A DNA stretch of 64,000 bases from Hemicordylus capensis (Eukaryota; Chordata; Lepidosauria; Squamata; Cordylidae): positions 51,819,001 to 51,883,000 of the forward strand of contig NC_069658.1 of the NCBI RefSeq assembly GCF_027244095.1. The letters run 5' to 3'. Made by a program: the position numbers and the translations under genes. The stretch's first letter is position 1. Each line of letters starts with the position of its first letter. Of this stretch, positions 52,560-63,335 are shown piece after piece. The notes under the pieces were generated by a model, which saw only the letters and a list, made by a program, of their open reading frames with translations, ran no database searches and was not told the DNA's origin.

Positions 52560-53060
52560 TAATCTAATATTGTATTTATTTTATTTATTTATCTATCAAA
52601 CTTCTATACTGGCCAAACCTTCGTCTCTGGGCGGTTAACATAAAACATATATAAAAAGTTTATAATTCAACAGTTTAAAATCAACCATAAAATTAAAACA
52701 GACAATTTTAAAAAGCTGGGAAAGCTTGGGTGAAAAAATTGGTTTTCAGATTTTTGTAAAAAAATTCAAGAGATGGGGAGTATCGTATCTCAACAGGGAG
52801 CACATTCCACAATCTCGGGGCAGTAATAGAGAAGGCCTGTCTCTGTGTAGCCACCAAACAAGTTGGCGGTAACTGGAGACAGACCTCCTCAGATGACCTC
52901 AATGGGCTCATAGTGAAGAAGACGCTTTCTTAAATACCCAGGTCCGAAGCTGTTTAGGGCTTTATAAGTCATAACTAGCACTTTGTATTTTGCCTGGAAA
53001 CCAACTGGCAGCCAGTGAAGCTCCATCAGCAAAGGAACTCCACTGACAGATGTTCAGCAG
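52560..53060 (-). mobile_element. L2 LINE 3' end inserted in LINE
   Basis: Minus strand: GTTTAGGGCTTTATA-type sequence, then a C-terminal frame with TQRQAFSITAPRLWNVLPVE and KTNFFTQAF, and an AT-rich UTR. It interrupts the older LINE between its 53165 and 52188 parts. Confidence 0.8.
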
Positions 53061-55799
53061 AGAGGCCGAGTGATGACAATTTACCCATCAGTGCTTGTGT
53101 CCAGGTGGATTGAAACCTATTGGCCAACATAAGAGGGATCAGTCTCAGAGGGAAGAAATGTATCCTAAGCCAATAACAGGATTAAAATCCATGCTTTTGT
53201 TTCCACCCTCTGGAGGCCTGTTTCTAACCTCAATGCTGTGTTGGAGATACATAGAGGGGCCCTGAATACTGCTCTAATAAACTTGGATTGGATTATCTCC
53301 AGCGACCTATAGTTAGGGTAGGGGCCCAGTTGTGCACCATACAAAAGTTGGGCCAATGATTTAGCAACAAATAACTTTAACACTGCAGTGATAACCTCTC
53401 CACCTTTGGAGCGAAAGAATCTTAACATTGGTGAAGCACATCTTTGTGCCTGTTGGGCAATGTCGTCCACATGGGCCTTCCATGACCCAGTGGCATGAAA
53501 AACCACACCCAGATATTTTAAACTATTTTAGGCCTCTTGGCAATGACCATCACTTTGGATTTCTGGAAGTTAATTACCAAGTGGTTGTCCTTGCAATAAG
53601 TGGTCAAGAGCCTAAGCGCTCTCCTAAGCCCCACAGGAGTTTGTGAAAAGATAGCAGCGACATCTGCATACAGCAGGATTGGGATAGCTGCACCCACAAT
53701 AGTTGGGGAATGTAGCGCTGGACCGGAGATTATTCGCTAGGGCATTTATGTAAAGATTGAACAGGGAGGGTGCCAAAATGCACCCTTGTTTAACTCCTTT
53801 ACTAGTGGTTATTAAATGTGAAAGTGAGCCTTGAGGGTTACATCTCACTCTCACACTGGTGTTATTGTAGAGCTTCTGAATAAGAAAGAGTAAGCACCTA
53901 TCAATATCAGTGTCTCTTAGTTTTCCCCTGAGGCTTATCCTCGAGATTGAATAAAAGGCTGCTTTGAAATCTACAAAGGCCACATACAAGGAGGAATTAG
54001 GTTTGTTGCTGCATTTCTCAATCAGATGGCATAATACCAGGGCATGGTCCATGGTTGACCGCCCTGTTCTAAAACCAGCCTTTTCATCACCCAGTATACC
54101 TTCAGTCTCCATTCAGTCTTGCAACTGCCAATCTAAATGCCTCACGTAAAGCTTACTCACAATACTCAGCAGGCTAATTGGGTGGTAGCTGGTAGGATCA
54201 CGTCTATCCCCTTTTTACATATGGGTTCTATCATGGCTATGCCCCACTCTTCAGGTATGAGCCCAGATCGATCTATGCATGTAAAGAGGGCTGCCAGTAA
54301 AGGAGCCTACCAATTCATGTTAAACTTAATAATTTCAGAAGAGATACAGTCATAGCCCGAGGCCTTGCCACCTTTAAAGGAATCAGTAAGCTTCTTAACT
54401 TCAGTTACTGTAACAGGTGGCCATTCAGAGAGCGGATCATTTTTTAAATCTACTGGAGCTACGCCTCCTGGGCCGAATGGAGAGCTCTAAAATGTAATTT
54501 CCATGTCTTCATAGGGACTTGACTTGTCAAATGGGAAGAATAATGCTCCAAGCAACCAGCTGTAATATGCCAGAAGAGAGAGGAGTTCTTCTCTCTAACT
54601 GAAGCAATCAGCCGCTGCAAGGCCAACCTTTGAGCCTCTCTTTTCTTCACTTTGATCAAGGATGTATATTGTCTTTTCAAGACTAGTAGGGTTGAAGGAG
54701 TTGCACGCTGAGGGTCTTGTCGGTACAATTTATAGTTTGCCACTAGTTCCTTCTTGGCAGTTACACACTCTTGGTTGTACCAACCTCTAGCCCTACCTGT
54801 TGGCCAACAGTTATAATTAGTTCGTTCGTCTACATGATGATCTCATGTCATATGAATCATGAGTGTCCCATAATGATCATATGCGAGCCCAATCTCTCCC
54901 CTTATTAACTCATCACGAAGTCCCATTGTCGTCTGAATTTAACAAAATCTCCATAACTTGAGCCCATCTCTCATCCCATTTAATCCGTACTTCCCCAGCC
55001 CCCACTTCAAAAGCAAAATTGAATTTATCCTTAGAATGCTGGCAGGTTTGTCCTTAGAATCAAAGGGAGATGGTTGCTATCAGGGCGAGAGTCAACCTGC
55101 ATTTGAACAACACTACTAACCAGGTTACAAGATGCAAGCCAGTAATCCACAGTTGACATTGTGTTCTCAGACCAGCAAGTAAATTCTGCTGGGCGGCCGC
55201 CATTCACTGTTCCATTCAGAATACACAAATCAAATAGATTGGCCAACTGGGCCAAACACAGGCCTGCAAAATTGTATCTCTGATCCTTGGCATCAGGGGG
55301 TCGGGGAGAAGAGACTCTCCCATATCTTCTGGTGAGACAGCATGGTAGTAGGTATATAAAGCTGTGTCATCCTGCCCCATCCTTGCAAGACACCTCCCAC
55401 TAGGATGTAAGCTAGGGGGTTGGCTTCAATGCTTTCCTCTAGATATCTACCTAGGCTTTGCCATTGCTTCCCTGCCTGGGAATGCTTAGATAGAGAGGTT
55501 AAGTATATGTTAATCAGAACCAATTGAACATGATTAAATTGCAGTAAAACTGCAGTCACCCACTGGGTATGAAAAGACATGGGGGTAATCTTCACATGAA
55601 GTCCTCTTGCTATTAATAAGGCCAATCCTCCTTTGGATCTACCCCCCTTTACACTGGGCAGGGTGTTGACATATTGTATAAAGAAACCATCCACCTCAAT
55701 CTTAACCATGGTCCTAGTCTCCTGCAGGAAAAGAATATCGAATTTAGACAGGTATTCTGTAAAAGAGATATTTAGATTTGCAAGCCCAACTAGTTACAT

Positions 55800-57689
55800 T
55801 CCACATGCAGAGGAAGAGTCCACATTGATCTGCTTGGAATGTAAGTTGCATTGAGATGGTGGGAAAAAGATGAGATATAAATGTAATATATAAACAAAAA
55901 ATGTAAATACCACGGTGCTAATGCTGGATCCATATAAGGCCCATTCATACATTACGTTCAACACACATACACATGTACAGAATATACAGGTACAGATCTG
56001 TACACAGATATGGTCATTCACAGATTATGTTGAACACAGGTACAGAATTACACTTCCTATCTGTATCATGCATTTGAAGGGCCTGTATCCAGGTTCACTT
56101 TTAAAATGAATACAGGTACAGTCATTCACACAAACACACACACAAAAGAGTGTATAGACATCTGAACATTTATACAGCATAATGTCTGAATCGGGCTAAG
56201 ATGTTACTCAAATAAATAATGAGACCCCAAAACATCAGCTATACATTACGTAACACCTGCTGCCATCTACATAGGCCAAACCATACTGGCTGGCATCTCA
56301 AGTTACTAATGAGTAAGCCCATTGAAATTCATGGGACTAGTCATAACTAACTTGTCCCATTAATTTCAAAAGACGATTAATGAGTAATTTAGTCAGGATG
56401 TCAGCCACTGCTTCTACAGAACAGAATAAATGAAGCCAGTAGACACCAAAGGGAGTGTTTCAGTCATTTTGAGTGTTCTGTGACACTGATGGGCATATAT
56501 CTGAGTGATTTGCAGTAGATCAGCAATGACTTTTGATGCCAAATGATTCAACAATAGTAAATTATTTTTAAAGTGTGTGCCATGGCCAGCCAGTGGGTAG
56601 GGACGTACACGGAACCAGCAGGGGTGGGACAACTTTAAGGGCAGGGAAGAGTGCACTTACCCTTCCCTCCACTTTTCCCCCACCGGCGCATGCTTCAAAA
56701 CCGGTCTGGCAGGGTGGCAGCGTACCTCCCTGCTGCCCCGTCCTTTCTTCGGAAGGGAAGTAGGTGGAAGTAGCTTGCGCGCATGCACACTGAATAATTT
56801 AATTGATTCATTCAGAAGCCTAACTATGCTACCAGCAAACTAGCTTTAATAGAGCCAAGCCTGTATTTTTTTGCAGTAATAAAGGATGAATTGATTTTGT
56901 TCAGATGGAACTTTAGCTTACAAACATTATTATGTAGATTCTACAAAGTATTATGAAGTGTAACAAATTTGGAATCGAAAGCTAAGCACCATTGAAATAT
57001 AGAAGTTTTTCATGACTAATATTAGTCATTAACTTCCAAGGAACTTAGTCATAACTGAATTAGTCAGGGTGCTGCCCATCAAATTTGTCATACAGAAATA
57101 TCAAGTAATTGTGCTGTGCAAGTCAAATAAAATAACAGACCTTCAGTACAACCAATCTGTAATGCAAAGCACACTGTGTTCAACAAAAGGAGAAACCAAT
57201 CTTCACCTGTTCCACGGGCACTGCAATATGTTCTTCACTGGAAAAGAAGTGAATTGGTCCCAGATTGTTGTAAATTGACCGTGGAAGTGTTACAAATCAC
57301 TAATACCATGTGGGTGCGGGGGGAGGGAGGACACACACAACAGATGATATGGCTGCTGGTGCCTACCTGTGCCATTTCCATGTAGACTTTTAAAAGTAAT
57401 TTGTAAGTTATACTTAAAACATATTTTAAAAAGTTGAAGGTTGCATACATTGCAGTGGCGAAAGTGACAGGCTCATTCAGCTGAAGCTACCAAGCTTCTT
57501 GAAACTTGCTTCCAGATAAGATTAGGGAAATCTTAAGGAAAGGCTCTCAAATTTTAGCTCGCCTACCACAGACTTCCAAGTGTGAAGAGACAGCTTTTCC
57601 CTTCCTGTACCAGGAGCACACATTATGCAACCCTCAACAACATATACTCATCACCAAAGGTCCTTGAATACATAGGTAGTTCCTCTGCT
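55800..57689. other. intergenic, few features
   Basis: A repeat rich in TACAG/CACA motifs lies at 55930-56160. A hAT-like left end (TAGGGACGTACACGGAACC) with a GC-rich body is at about 56600-56800. The rest is unrecognised. Confidence 0.35.
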
Positions 57690-57915
57690 AACTGAACCAA
57701 GAGGCACCTTTTTAAAGTGATGATTTTATTTACTGAGCAGTAGGCAGAGCAACTGGCCCTCTCCAACCCCAGCACAGCATCCCTCCATCCTGTTGCTGGT
57801 GTCTACCTTATGTTTCTTTTTAGATTGTGAGCCCATGGAGGATAGGAATCTATCTTTGTATTTATAATTCTCTATGTAGACTGCTTTGGGAACCTTGGTT
57901 GAAAAGCGGTATATA
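57690..57915 (+). mobile_element. L2-tailed SINE (family C), diverged
   Basis: CTGCTAACTGAACCAAGAGG ... TTTTTAGATTGTGAGCCCAT ... GAAAAGCGGTATATAGTG. Confidence 0.65.
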
Positions 57916-57924
57916 GTGAGGACA

Positions 57925-58520
57925 CCCACGAGGATCATGGAGGAGGATTCCTGATGAAGACTCAGAGCAGGGGAAGCAGGTCGAGACTTCGGTTAACATA
58001 GTAGAGCCGGAGCTGACAGACTTGCAGGCTCCTCCACTTCCTTCCCTTTCTCCTCCTGATAAAGCCTCCGAAGTGTCTGTCCCAGACCTCTGGAAGCAAC
58101 GTTTGGCTAGAGTACAGGCTCAAAGGGAGGGACACCGCAGGTCGGAAAGGCTGGCCAGAAGGAACAGGTGTTCCAGCTCTGACCCGGCTGCATCTCCCTG
58201 ACAGGCACAGCTGCAGTGATGGGTGGGACTCTCAGGTCACAGCCTATTTAGAGGGGCTTGAGAGCTGGATCTGTGCTGGAAACAACGTCCGTGGTGACCA
58301 GCCCTGACCGTGAGCAACCTTGACCTCGGAATAGAGACCGATGACGATTGTGTTCACCCCTGATCTTGATGTCTGTGGAACTCCCAGTGCAGATTTCTGG
58401 CAACATTTTGGGACTACACTCTGTCTCCATTACTGTCGGACTGCGTCTGGCAACTCTCCCGTCCCCTCTGAAGAGAGTGGTTCTCCACTGCTGGGCAGCC
58501 AGCCAGCCGGTTATTACATA
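57925..58520 (+). mobile_element. LTR-retroelement fossil (possibly Ty3/gypsy-like)
   Basis: A fragment that looks like the end of a polyprotein region with basic, Ser/Pro-rich composition. It is followed by an LTR-like segment with a TATA-like element. Incomplete and broken; only one end is present. Family assignment is tentative and rests on layout, not on a recognised enzyme domain. Confidence 0.3.
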
Positions 58521-59478
58521 CATAAATATTCGTAGTATTAGTAATAGCAAGACTCACCCAACCTGCGTTGCATCGGAAGAGACTATTACACTGTGCGTAC
58601 TTACAAGAACTGCACTGGGTCATGCCTTGCTTGAGTGAGGTGATCTTAGCAAGAGGATGAAAACAAGTGTTTGAGTATGAATAGCTTGCTACAATGTTTA
58701 GCAAAGACATGGAACTCTGAAGTGCCTATTTTCCTGCTAAATACTTGATCATACCAAGCTGATATTAAAGCTAGTAAAAATATAGAACCAATCAATCTAA
58801 CAAGTTAGAAGCAACAGCAGCACTGATAGTTTGAATTTTACATAAGAAAGTTCTTAAACAGTTCAATTCATTGATATTGTACAAAGACTAAAATACTTTA
58901 ATTCTCTTGGATAAATTAACAAAATATATCTCAGTCAAATTAAAATATACTGTACATGGCTTTGTTTAAACACATCTAAGAATACTATTTAATAACACGG
59001 CATTCATAGGTTTATTTACATATTAAATAGTACACAATTCACAACTTAGATGTTTTGTCTTAACATGTGAAAGTCTCAGGTTTGGACTTAACATGTGAAA
59101 TGCTAACTTTTGACATTGTATATGATAAAATAAGTGGTATACAAACCCTAAATAAATGCATTTGCCCATAATATTTATTTCCACACCACTTTATGGGCAG
59201 GGAGGAAAAATTTTGAATTATACATAAGTTATGGTTCTATGATGTAAAATTAAAGAGAACTGGAGAAGCCCAACATCCTGTTATCCTCCATATTAGTTGT
59301 AACCCTGTGAAATAATTAATGTGAACTCATGACAAATCAGTAACGGTGTGAAGTTGTGATAAGTGACATTATCAACAGCATTTGTAGTCTGTTTTGAAAA
59401 GCATTCTTATAAAAATATTAGAACAAAAATAATAATGTTAAGAACTATCACAGCTTTGGGGTTGCCATTTTCCAACAT
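58521..59478 (-). other. RAD17 3' UTR and flank
   Basis: AT-rich, repeat-poor DNA following the RAD17 stop; holds the two candidate AATAAA signals. Confidence 0.5.
59174..59179 (-). terminator. candidate RAD17 polyadenylation signal
   Basis: AATAAA on the minus strand, about 300 bases after the RAD17 stop. Another AATAAA lies at 59011-59016. Either could end the 3' UTR; cDNA would decide. Confidence 0.4.
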
Positions 59479-59749
59479 TCAGTCACTATAATATTCCTCA
59501 ATGTTTAGCTCGTCTTCCTCCATGATTGCTTGGGCTGCTATTGGCTGAGGTTGGCTGCTGGGCAGTTCATTTGCATTAGACTGACTGGAGGAAAGAGGGA
59601 ATTCATCTAGTTCATTATCTTCACCAGTTTTGTTTTTCTTCATTTGGATGAACACATCTGTGGGTTGCATGTCAGCAAAATCCCTTTCATCATCACTATC
59701 CAGAACTTGTATTGCAGAATCTTTATCAGTAAGAGTTTCAAGCTTCAAC
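59479..59749 (-). CDS. RAD17: RAD17 last coding exon
   Basis: The exon starts at 59749 after acceptor TTTTCATAG with one G, which completes an Arg codon. The next codon is TTG (Leu), not a start. It encodes about 90 residues of acidic, Ser-rich C-terminal tail and stops at TGA 59481-59479. Phosphorylation-type SQ motifs occur in PLSSSQ and LPSSQPQP. The final residues NIEEYYSD resemble the conserved C-terminal acidic tail that regulates 9-1-1 binding. Confidence 0.95.
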
Positions 59750-62540
59750 CTATGAAAACATTAGCAGTTGTAAGATTTCAAAAGCATAATAAATTCCACA
59801 AGGCTCCATAATGTCTCCAATGCTTTTTAACATCTACATGAAACCACTGGGAGAGAGATCATCAGGAGGTTTGGTGCTGGGTGTTATCAATATGCTGATA
59901 ACACCCAGAGCTACTTCTGCATGCAGACCTAATCAGGAAATGGCATATCTTCCCTAAATGCCTGCCTGGAGGCAGTAATGGGCTGGATGAGGAATAACAA
60001 CCTGAGGTTGAATCCAAATAAGATGGAGGTACTGACGGGGACGGGACACCCAAGACATGGTTTAGATATGCCTGTTCTTTTTTATTTTTTTAATTTGAAG
60101 GGGAAGAATAAACATCCACTCTCTTTCCCCATTTAAGACTGAGATCAAGTTGGTCATTCATAAAACTCTCCTCTTCTGTCTCATTGACTTCTGGAGTTAA
60201 GCTAATTGAGCAGAATTTCTCAAACACGGATCAAGCAGACTCTTTGTAGATGAGCAAAAGTCACTACAGTGAAAGGAAAGCATTTTGTTTGCCTAGTTTT
60301 TAAATAGGCCTAGTGAGAGCCATTGTTGGTGATTAAAGTGGATTACAAATAATTTAGAGTTGGAAGGTACACTGGAGTCCTCCACTCAAACCCCCTGCTC
60401 AGTAGGGATGTGCATGAACAAGTTTGGCAGTCCTTTTCCAGACCACTAAACCAGTTCAGAGGTCCAGCAGTTAGGCATGCACACGCACGTCGGGGCACTT
60501 CTGGATTTTATTTATTTGTTTATTTTATTCTATACATGTGTATACTGCCTAGATCGCAAGTCTCTGGGCAGTTTACAACAAACACTGTCCGGGGCTGCAA
60601 GGAGATACGCAACAGCCCTGTGCCAGTGGTTTTGGTGGCAGTGCTGGCAGGGGAAATGCGGTGTGTGTGTGTGTGTGTGTGGGCACCCCCCGCCACCACT
60701 AAACCATCTGACCGACGGTTCATGCACATCCCTACTGCTCAGTGGATGTTTTGCTTAAATCTGTACTGGTGTGTTCCTGCCCAATTTCACCACTGATTGT
60801 GATCCTCTAGAACTGCTGAGTTTAATTGCAAAACCAGCTGCGGGCAGCTGGAGATAACAGGAGATAGGCAGCATGAAGGAAAGTGGTGTACACAGCACAG
60901 AGTGTGGGATGTGTGCAATGATGCAACAAGCATCATGTTCCCAATGATGTTTCTAGGTTGAGGATCTGGAGTGGACAAAGGGTACATGCAATTTCTTAAA
61001 CTCTGAATATGGTGGAGCGTTGAAATATCTTATGCTGAATTGCAGTTTGACAAAATAAGAGTATTTTATATTTACATTTAAATGCAATTGAATGCCTCAA
61101 GCCTTCAAAATGTGACAATGTAAATAAAAACTAAAATAAGATCTTGCATTTGTTCAGTGATTCCATATAGATTTAGCCTACATACAGTGGGTATTGAAAA
61201 GAATCACCCCCTTTGATAGACCTTAAATTCTGGTTCCCTTACATCCTGAAATGAAAACACAAAGAAAATTCCTTTCACCAGCTGTACTTATCCAATGCAA
61301 CCTATAACACCCAACTGAAAAACATCACAATTACAGTCCAGAAAAAGTGTCAGAAATAAAAAACAAGAATTACTGAGATTGAAAAAGGATCACCCCCCAA
61401 TGTCAATATTTTGTTGAACCACCTTTTGCTTTAATAACAGCCTTGAGTCTGTTGGGATACTTCTCTATCAACCTTGCACATCTAGACGGAGCAATATTTG
61501 CCCAGTCCTCCATACAGAACTGTTCAAGTTTGGTCACATTGGATGGTAGGTGTTGGTGGACTGCTATCTTCAAATCTCCCCACAGATTTTCTATGGGATT
61601 TAGGTCTGGGCTCTGACTGGGCCACATGAGGAAGTTCACTTTTTTCTCCTTCAGCCACTGTGTGGTCAATTTTGCTGTGTGCTTCGGATCGTTGTCATAT
61701 TGAAAGGTGAATCTTCTGCCCATCCTCAACTGTCTGGCAGAGGGTAGCAGGTTTTCTTCCAGAATCTGACGGTATTTTGCCCCATCAATTTTTCCTTCTA
61801 CCCTAACGAGAGCCCCAGTCCCTGAGGCAGAGAAACACCCCCACAACAGGATGCTGCCACCTCCATGCTTCACTGTAAAAAAAGTGAACGTCCTCATGTG
61901 GCCCAGTCAGAGCCCAGACCTAAATCCCATAGAAAATCTGTGGGGAGAATTGAAGATAGCAGTCCACCAACACCTACCATCCAATGTGACCAAACTTGAA
62001 CAGTTCTGTATGGAGGAGTGGGCAAATATTGCTCCGTCTAGATGTGCAAGGTTGATAGAGAAGTATCCCAACAGACTCAAGGCTGTTATTAAAGCAAAAG
62101 GTGGTTCAACAAAATATTGACATTGGGGGGGTGATCCTTTTTCAATCTCAGTAATTCTTGTTTTTTATTTCTGACACTTTTTCTGGACTGTAATTGTGAT
62201 GTTTTTCAGTTGGATATTATAGGTTGCATTGGATAAGTACAGCTGGTGAAGGGAATTTTCTTTGTGTTTTCATTTAAGGATGTAAGGGAACCAGAATTTA
62301 AGGTCTATCGAAGGGGGTGATTATTTTCAATACCCACTGTACAACCTTCAGTATAGTCAGTGAGGTGGGAAAAGCGATGATGATTGCATGAAAGAGTATT
62401 CAGCTTTTCAACATACAAAATAAACATAGCAGACCCTTGCCTTTTATAAAAGCTTTTTAGGAAACAGTATTAAGAAGTGTACCTTCGAAAGTGTTTCTTT
62501 AAAGGAAGCCTTCCAACATCTTGAATAAAAGTAATCTGAG
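59479..62540 (-). CDS. RAD17: RAD17 checkpoint clamp loader, 3' end of gene
   Basis: RAD17 replaces the large RFC subunit and loads the 9-1-1 clamp at DNA damage so that ATR can signal. The last two coding exons are identified (62483-62540 and 59479-59749); earlier exons lie beyond 64000 or were not recognised. Across the junction the protein reads QITFIQDVGRLPLKKHFRR then LKLETLTDKDSA, as in vertebrate RAD17. The tail keeps two SQ sites (PLSSSQ and ELPSSQPQP), matching the human ATR/ATM sites Ser635 and Ser645, and ends in an acidic IEEYYSD resembling the human IEDYESD tail. MARVELD2 starts about 9.7 kb downstream on the same strand. Confidence 0.95.
59780..60062 (+). mobile_element. L2 LINE reverse-transcriptase fragment
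   Basis: CCACAAGGCTCCATAATGTC (PQGSIMSP), TTTTTAACATCTACATGAAA (FNIYMK), then a decayed YADD-like stretch TATGCTGATAACACCCAGAG. Sense orientation is opposite to RAD17. Confidence 0.75.
60403..60734. mobile_element. hAT MITE with perfect 8-bp target duplication
   Basis: TAGGGATGTGCATGAAC and GTTCATGCACATCCCTA are exact inverted ends. They are flanked by CTGCTCAG (60395-60402, 60735-60742). A GT microsatellite lies inside (60661-60681). Confidence 0.95.
60743..61184. other. RAD17 last intron, no recognised feature
   Basis: Nothing supported. Confidence 0.4.
61185..62339. mobile_element. Tc1/mariner foldback element
   Basis: 1155 bp flanked by TA, ends CAGTGGGTATTGAAAAGAAT. Arms of about 462 bp (61185-61646, 61878-62339) are near-perfect inverted copies. 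Each arm encodes the Tc1 transposase C terminus (WPSQSPDLNPIENLWG, with the final Glu of the DDE triad). The minus-strand copy (61897-61403) extends further and keeps the second Asp in QYDNDPKHTA. The DNA-binding half is absent, so it cannot be autonomous. Confidence 0.95.
62483..62540 (-). CDS. RAD17: RAD17 penultimate coding exon
   Basis: This 58-bp exon lies between acceptor ATATCTCTTCAG and donor AAG|GTACAC. It enters with two bases of a split codon (CT) and leaves with two (AG), reading QITFIQDVGRLPLKKHFR. The strong match to human QISFIQDIGRLPLKRHFGR and the phase fit with the last exon support it. The donor is weaker than consensus at positions +4 to +6. Confidence 0.9.
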
Positions 62541-62839
62541 CTGAAGAGATATACATGAAAATATTTCTTAGATTGCACTCAAAACTGTATATCCAAAATG
62601 CACCTTACACCCATTTTATTTATTTATTGGGCATTTTCTTACCTACCACCTGCCCAATTCAATCTGGAAACTGTATATAACAAAGCCAGAAGTACAACTG
62701 TACAAGTATCCATAAATTATAGGAACTGGTTTATAATTTAAGATCTAAAATTTCATTTTGAAAACAATAAAAGACTGACTTAGGGTAGCACACGGTTTAA
62801 ATCACAAAAGCATAATTAGCGTCACTGCACTGGCAGACT

Positions 62840-63335
62840 GCTACACTGTTGAACAGCTTTCACAGGTAGGAAATTCTTCCTAACTTCTAGCTTAAATCTA
62901 AAGCTGCTTCCTTGTCATTTCAACACATTCATTCTAGTTCTACCCTCAGGATCAACAGAAAACAAGTCTGCTCTGTGACAGCCCTTCAGATATTTGAAGA
63001 CTGCTATCCTATCCCCTCTTGGACTTCCCTTCTCCAGGCTAAACCTACCCAGATCTTTCAAACATTCCTCGTAGGAGTCTGTCAGACATCTTTGTTTCTC
63101 TCCTCTCCTATGAACCTATTCTAGTTTCCAATGGCAAAGCAACGTTGGTGATGGCCTGTGTGTAATTGTTTTGGCATTTTACTAAATTCTCAACAAATTT
63201 TACATTTTACTAACTTCTCAACAAATATATTATGTGAGACTTCCTCAGATGCTTTGCTGAAATCAAGATACACTATGCCCACAGCATTGCCTAGCTCTAC
63301 AAAACTAGTATCTTGGCTGAAAGAGGATATGAGAT
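62840..63335 (-). mobile_element. CR1-like LINE fragment
   Basis: Minus strand: reverse-transcriptase piece GIVYLDFSKASEEVSHN (63180-63290), then a later segment with AGGGCTGTCACAGAGCAGAC and GAAGGAAGCAGC-type C-terminal sequence. Decayed. Confidence 0.65.

Larger units (their letters stand above)
51790..55790 (-). mobile_element. decayed ~4-kb LINE with endonuclease and reverse transcriptase
   Basis: On the minus strand the parts occur in order. An AP-endonuclease domain spans 55709-55031 (GGLALLIARGLHVKITPMSF; VDYWL; DSRPDSNHLPL). A linker is at 54743-54459. The reverse transcriptase is at 54112-53600 (AGFRTGRSTMDHAL, FVDFKAAFYSISR, GVKQGCILAPSLFNLYIN). A further domain is at 53506-53165 and a Cys/His region at 52188-51805 (CPCCSSEVEPIHHILLFC). 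The catalytic YADD box reads YADV. A SINE and an L2 fragment are inserted. The clade is uncertain; an I-group/Vingi-like affinity is possible. Confidence 0.85.
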
